Assembly: GCF_015221995.1 (NCBI RefSeq)
Contig: NZ_JADFFM010000002.1
Span: forward strand, 1,364,001 to 1,428,000
Direction: 5' to 3'
DNA from: Mucilaginibacter boryungensis
Lineage (GTDB): Bacteria; Bacteroidota; Bacteroidia; Sphingobacteriales; Sphingobacteriaceae
DNA: 64,000 bases
Every line of letters starts with the position of its first letter. Within the stretch, counting starts at the first letter, position 1. Made by a program: the position numbers and the translations under genes. Under the pieces are notes generated by a model. The model did not search any database. It had not been told where the DNA came from and worked only from the letters and a program-made list of their open reading frames with translations. Below, piece by piece: positions 61,840 to 64,000 of this stretch.

Positions 61840-63636
61840 TTATTGTTTTAACCATTTCTCGCGCACGGCTATTTGCTGCGCCGATGGATTTGAAATGCTT
61901 GCTATGCGATATTTTACTTGTTTGTTTTTAAGTAAAGTTACTGGTAGGGCTAACGGTAAACCATCACGGGTTACATTTACAATTACTTTATCGCCAATCT
62001 TTTTACCGGCAATAAAGGCGTTTACATCCATAACCTGTTGTCCGTCTATAGCGGTTATCTCATCATTTACGTTCAGTCCGTCAATCCATGCGCTGCTGTT
62101 TCTTATTACTGTAGTAATGATGACCTTATTATTGGTGACTGTTGTGGTGAGCCCTAATGCCGGCTGATTACTTTTAGCCAAATCGTCTATTAGCTCTAAC
62201 CCAGCATAGCCCAGATATTTATTATAATCCACATCGGCCAAACCGTAAATATATTTTTCATAAAAATCATCCAGGTTTTTGCCAGCATACTTTTCCAACC
62301 CTTGCTTAAACTCTTCGTCGGTATATCCGCGTTTTTTTACTTTGTAATATTCGGTATACATGTATTTCATTACATCATCCAGCGAGTACCTGGTTTTGCT
62401 GTCCTGTATAATTTCCAGATCAAGCATCATTGCGGCTACCGAGCCTTTGCTATAGTAGGATACACCAGCGTTAACACTATTCTCGGTAGGGCGATAGTAT
62501 TTTATCCAGGCATCAAAACTGGCTTCATACAAAGGTTGTATTTTATTACCTGGGGAATTCTCTATCAGGTTAATATCGGTACAAAGGGCGGCAAAATAGT
62601 TTTCGGTAGTGTACAGCCCTAAACGATGCACCACCATATTATCAAAATAATTGGTGAAGCCTTCGGCTATCCATAAGTCGGTTGTATAGTTTTCGGTTTC
62701 ATAATCAAAGGGGCCAAGTGCTATAGGGCGCAGGCGCTTTACGTTCCACAGATGAAAATGCTCATGTGCAGCTAATCCTAAAAAGCGCTGATAGCCCGCT
62801 TCGGTATTATAAGTATCGCGTGGCAAACCTAACACAGTCGAGCTTAAATGCTCTAACCCACCACCACCTTTGGCATAATTATGCACAATGAACACGTAGC
62901 GTTTATTGGGGTTCTCACCAAAAATATCGGTTTCTTTTTCAACCAGCTTTTTCAGGTCCTTTTTAATACGTTCCTTATCATAATTGCCGCCCAGACACAT
63001 AGCTACTTCGTATTTTACACCTGCAGCTTCAAAACCAAAAACATCCTGTGTACCAACCTCAATTGGCGAATCGTACAGGATATCATAATTAGGGGCATGT
63101 ATAGTGAAGGGATCATTCCCTACCATATCTAAACTGGTTGAAACCTTATTCCAGTTTTTGTAAGGTTTGATATGTATGGTAGATGGGTTATCAAGCATCC
63201 CCGCGGGAAACAAAAACGTATTTGCCCCTACAATAAAGCCCTGGGCCGAGCTTACAAAATTATTACGCACCGATATTTCAAAACAATATAACCGGTATTT
63301 TACTTTCACTTGCTGCGCGCCTTCTAACATCACATGCCAGGTGTTTTTATTGATCTTCCGGGCCGATAGGTTTTTGCCGTTATGTTCTGCTGTTAACGAC
63401 TCTAAGGTTTTGGCATATTCCCGAACCAGGTATGACCCTGGCGTCCAAACCGGCATTTTCAAATCGATGAACGGCTGGCTGATCCCGCTGATATTCATTT
63501 CCACATCCATATAATGTGCCTGCGCCTCGGGAAATGAAAGTGTGTAATTGATTTGCAGATTACCCGCGGCTTCGGTTGTATGGCTCATTATTAATAAGGT
63601 TAAACAAGTTGTAATAACTAACAAGTGTTTCTTCAT
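61840..63636 (-). CDS. M61 family aminopeptidase with PDZ domain, exported
   Basis: Exported metallopeptidase of 598 residues, signal peptide ending TTEAAG (about residue 24). The N-terminal half is a beta-rich domain (PGSYLVREYAKTLES near 63). The M61 zinc motif is HEHFH (His291, Glu292, His295) in LAAHEHFHLWNVKR, with the third ligand Glu in WIAEGFTNYF. A PDZ domain lies at about 500-575 (VIRNSSAWIDGLNVNDEITAIDGQQV). The family is known as glycyl aminopeptidase. It is monocistronic and divergent from the gene at the window edge. Confidence 0.95.
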   Translation of the reverse strand: MKKHLLVITTCLTLLIMSHTTEAAGNLQINYTLSFPEAQAHYMDVEMNISGISQPFIDLKMPVWTPGSYLVREYAKTLESLTAEHNGKNLSARKINKNTWHVMLEGAQQVKVKYRLYCFEISVRNNFVSSAQGFIVGANTFLFPAGMLDNPSTIHIKPYKNWNKVSTSLDMVGNDPFTIHAPNYDILYDSPIEVGTQDVFGFEAAGVKYEVAMCLGGNYDKERIKKDLKKLVEKETDIFGENPNKRYVFIVHNYAKGGGGLEHLSSTVLGLPRDTYNTEAGYQRFLGLAAHEHFHLWNVKRLRPIALGPFDYETENYTTDLWIAEGFTNYFDNMVVHRLGLYTTENYFAALCTDINLIENSPGNKIQPLYEASFDAWIKYYRPTENSVNAGVSYYSKGSVAAMMLDLEIIQDSKTRYSLDDVMKYMYTEYYKVKKRGYTDEEFKQGLEKYAGKNLDDFYEKYIYGLADVDYNKYLGYAGLELIDDLAKSNQPALGLTTTVTNNKVIITTVIRNSSAWIDGLNVNDEITAIDGQQVMDVNAFIAGKKIGDKVIVNVTRDGLPLALPVTLLKNKQVKYRIASISNPSAQQIAVREKWLKQ

Positions 63637-63720
63637 GCCCGCAATTTATAAAAATATGGCCTTAAAAATCTAAGTATATATCGCGTTTTGGCGTTTTTGA
63701 ACACGCACTTACCGGGAGGG

Positions 63721-63752
63721 TTTGGGCGAGGTAAAAATAATCATTAATATTG
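63721..63752 (+). promoter_or_regulatory. Promoter of the terminal alpha/beta hydrolase gene
   Basis: TTTG (63721-63724), 20 nt, TAATATTG (one mismatch to TANNTTTG), then 5 nt to the ATG. Confidence 0.5.
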
Positions 63753-63757
63753 CCGGA

Positions 63758-64000
63758 ATGGGATTTTTACAACTGCCGGGTTTAGGCAAAGTATACTTTC
63801 ATGAATACGGTACCGGAAGCAAACCGATGCTGGCCTTTCATGGCTATGGCATGACCGGCAGGCAATTCAATGTACTGGAAAAATCAATACTTGGCAAATA
63901 CCGCGTGCATGGGTTCGATCACTTTTTTCATGGCGATAGTGTATTGGATAATTGGGAGGAAAAAGAAATCGTATCGGGCATGCCGCGCGAAATGGTACGG
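63758..64000 (+). CDS. Alpha/beta hydrolase (5' part only, continues past the window)
   Basis: Open frame from ATG 63758 to the window edge, 81 residues. It starts GFLQLPGLGKVYFHEYGTGSKPMLAFHGYGMTGRQF: a beta-strand, then HG of the oxyanion hole (LAFHGYG) of alpha/beta hydrolases. The DHFFHGDS segment matches the strand after the second helix. The nucleophile region is outside the window. No signal peptide. Family call is tentative but the pattern is clear. Confidence 0.8.
   Translation, partial: MGFLQLPGLGKVYFHEYGTGSKPMLAFHGYGMTGRQFNVLEKSILGKYRVHGFDHFFHGDSVLDNWEEKEIVSGMPREMVR

Overview
The window looks like chromosome from a Bacteroidota bacterium, most likely Sphingobacteriaceae close to Mucilaginibacter or Pedobacter. 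The evidence is: Bacteroidota-type promoters (TTTG about 19 nt before TANNTTTG); a surface protein with a gliding/type IX secretion C-terminal domain; a YfiT-type bacillithiol transferase; DUF6515-like and DUF3810 proteins; a lipA-ECF sigma-anti-sigma cluster; and small palindromic intergenic repeats. No CRISPR array, rRNA, transposase or prophage was seen.

Layout. 1-11 kb: truncated S9 peptidase, GNAT, a YfiT/amidase pair, FAD oxidoreductase, a sodium:solute symporter and a GapN-like aldehyde dehydrogenase. 11-14.5 kb: a secreted DUF6515-like protein, then a tight SDR / FAH-hydrolase / lactonase operon that fits the late steps of non-phosphorylating L-fucose (or similar 6-deoxysugar acid) catabolism. 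14.6-25 kb: gcvP, a 1190-residue surface protein, pdxJ, a DUF3810 metalloprotease and a Gly-rich DUF6515-like protein. 25-34 kb: LytS/LytTR two-component pair, fused E1 alpha-ketoacid dehydrogenase, DUF4198-like protein, OmdA-like small protein, the lipA-sigma-anti-sigma cluster and a carboxypeptidase-regulatory-domain protein. 34-43 kb: small membrane protein, YjdM/PhnA-like protein, acyltransferase-like membrane protein, M28 peptidase, rpiB, two tandem paralogous secreted proteins, SGNH hydrolase, lpxH-like gene, prfA and tRNA-Asp. 43-56 kb: a potassium locus. 56-64 kb: an XRE-pentapeptide-repeat fusion, two alpha/beta hydrolases, GH36 alpha-galactosidase, M61 peptidase and a partial alpha/beta hydrolase.

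The most interesting part is the potassium locus (43.9-56.2 kb). Two tiny membrane peptides (one is KdpF) lead into kdpABC, an outer-membrane barrel, a KdpD protein cut down to its N-terminal sensor half, a separate HAMP/PAS histidine kinase, a 59-residue membrane peptide and an NtrC-type sigma-54 activator in place of the OmpR-type KdpE. The next gene is the potassium transporter kup. In front of both kdp and kup I see a -24/-12 (sigma-54) promoter starting TGGTAT and, 74-86 bp upstream of it, almost the same 21-bp palindrome (18/21 identical). The simplest reading is a rewired Kdp regulon: split sensor, sigma-54 activator, and two potassium importers sharing enhancer sites. This is inference from sequence and needs experimental confirmation.

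A second pattern is that several unrelated genes (pdxJ, lipA, yjdM, rpiB, lpxH, and probably the last gene) have the TANNTTTG box only 4-7 nt before the start codon, which predicts leaderless or nearly leaderless mRNAs.
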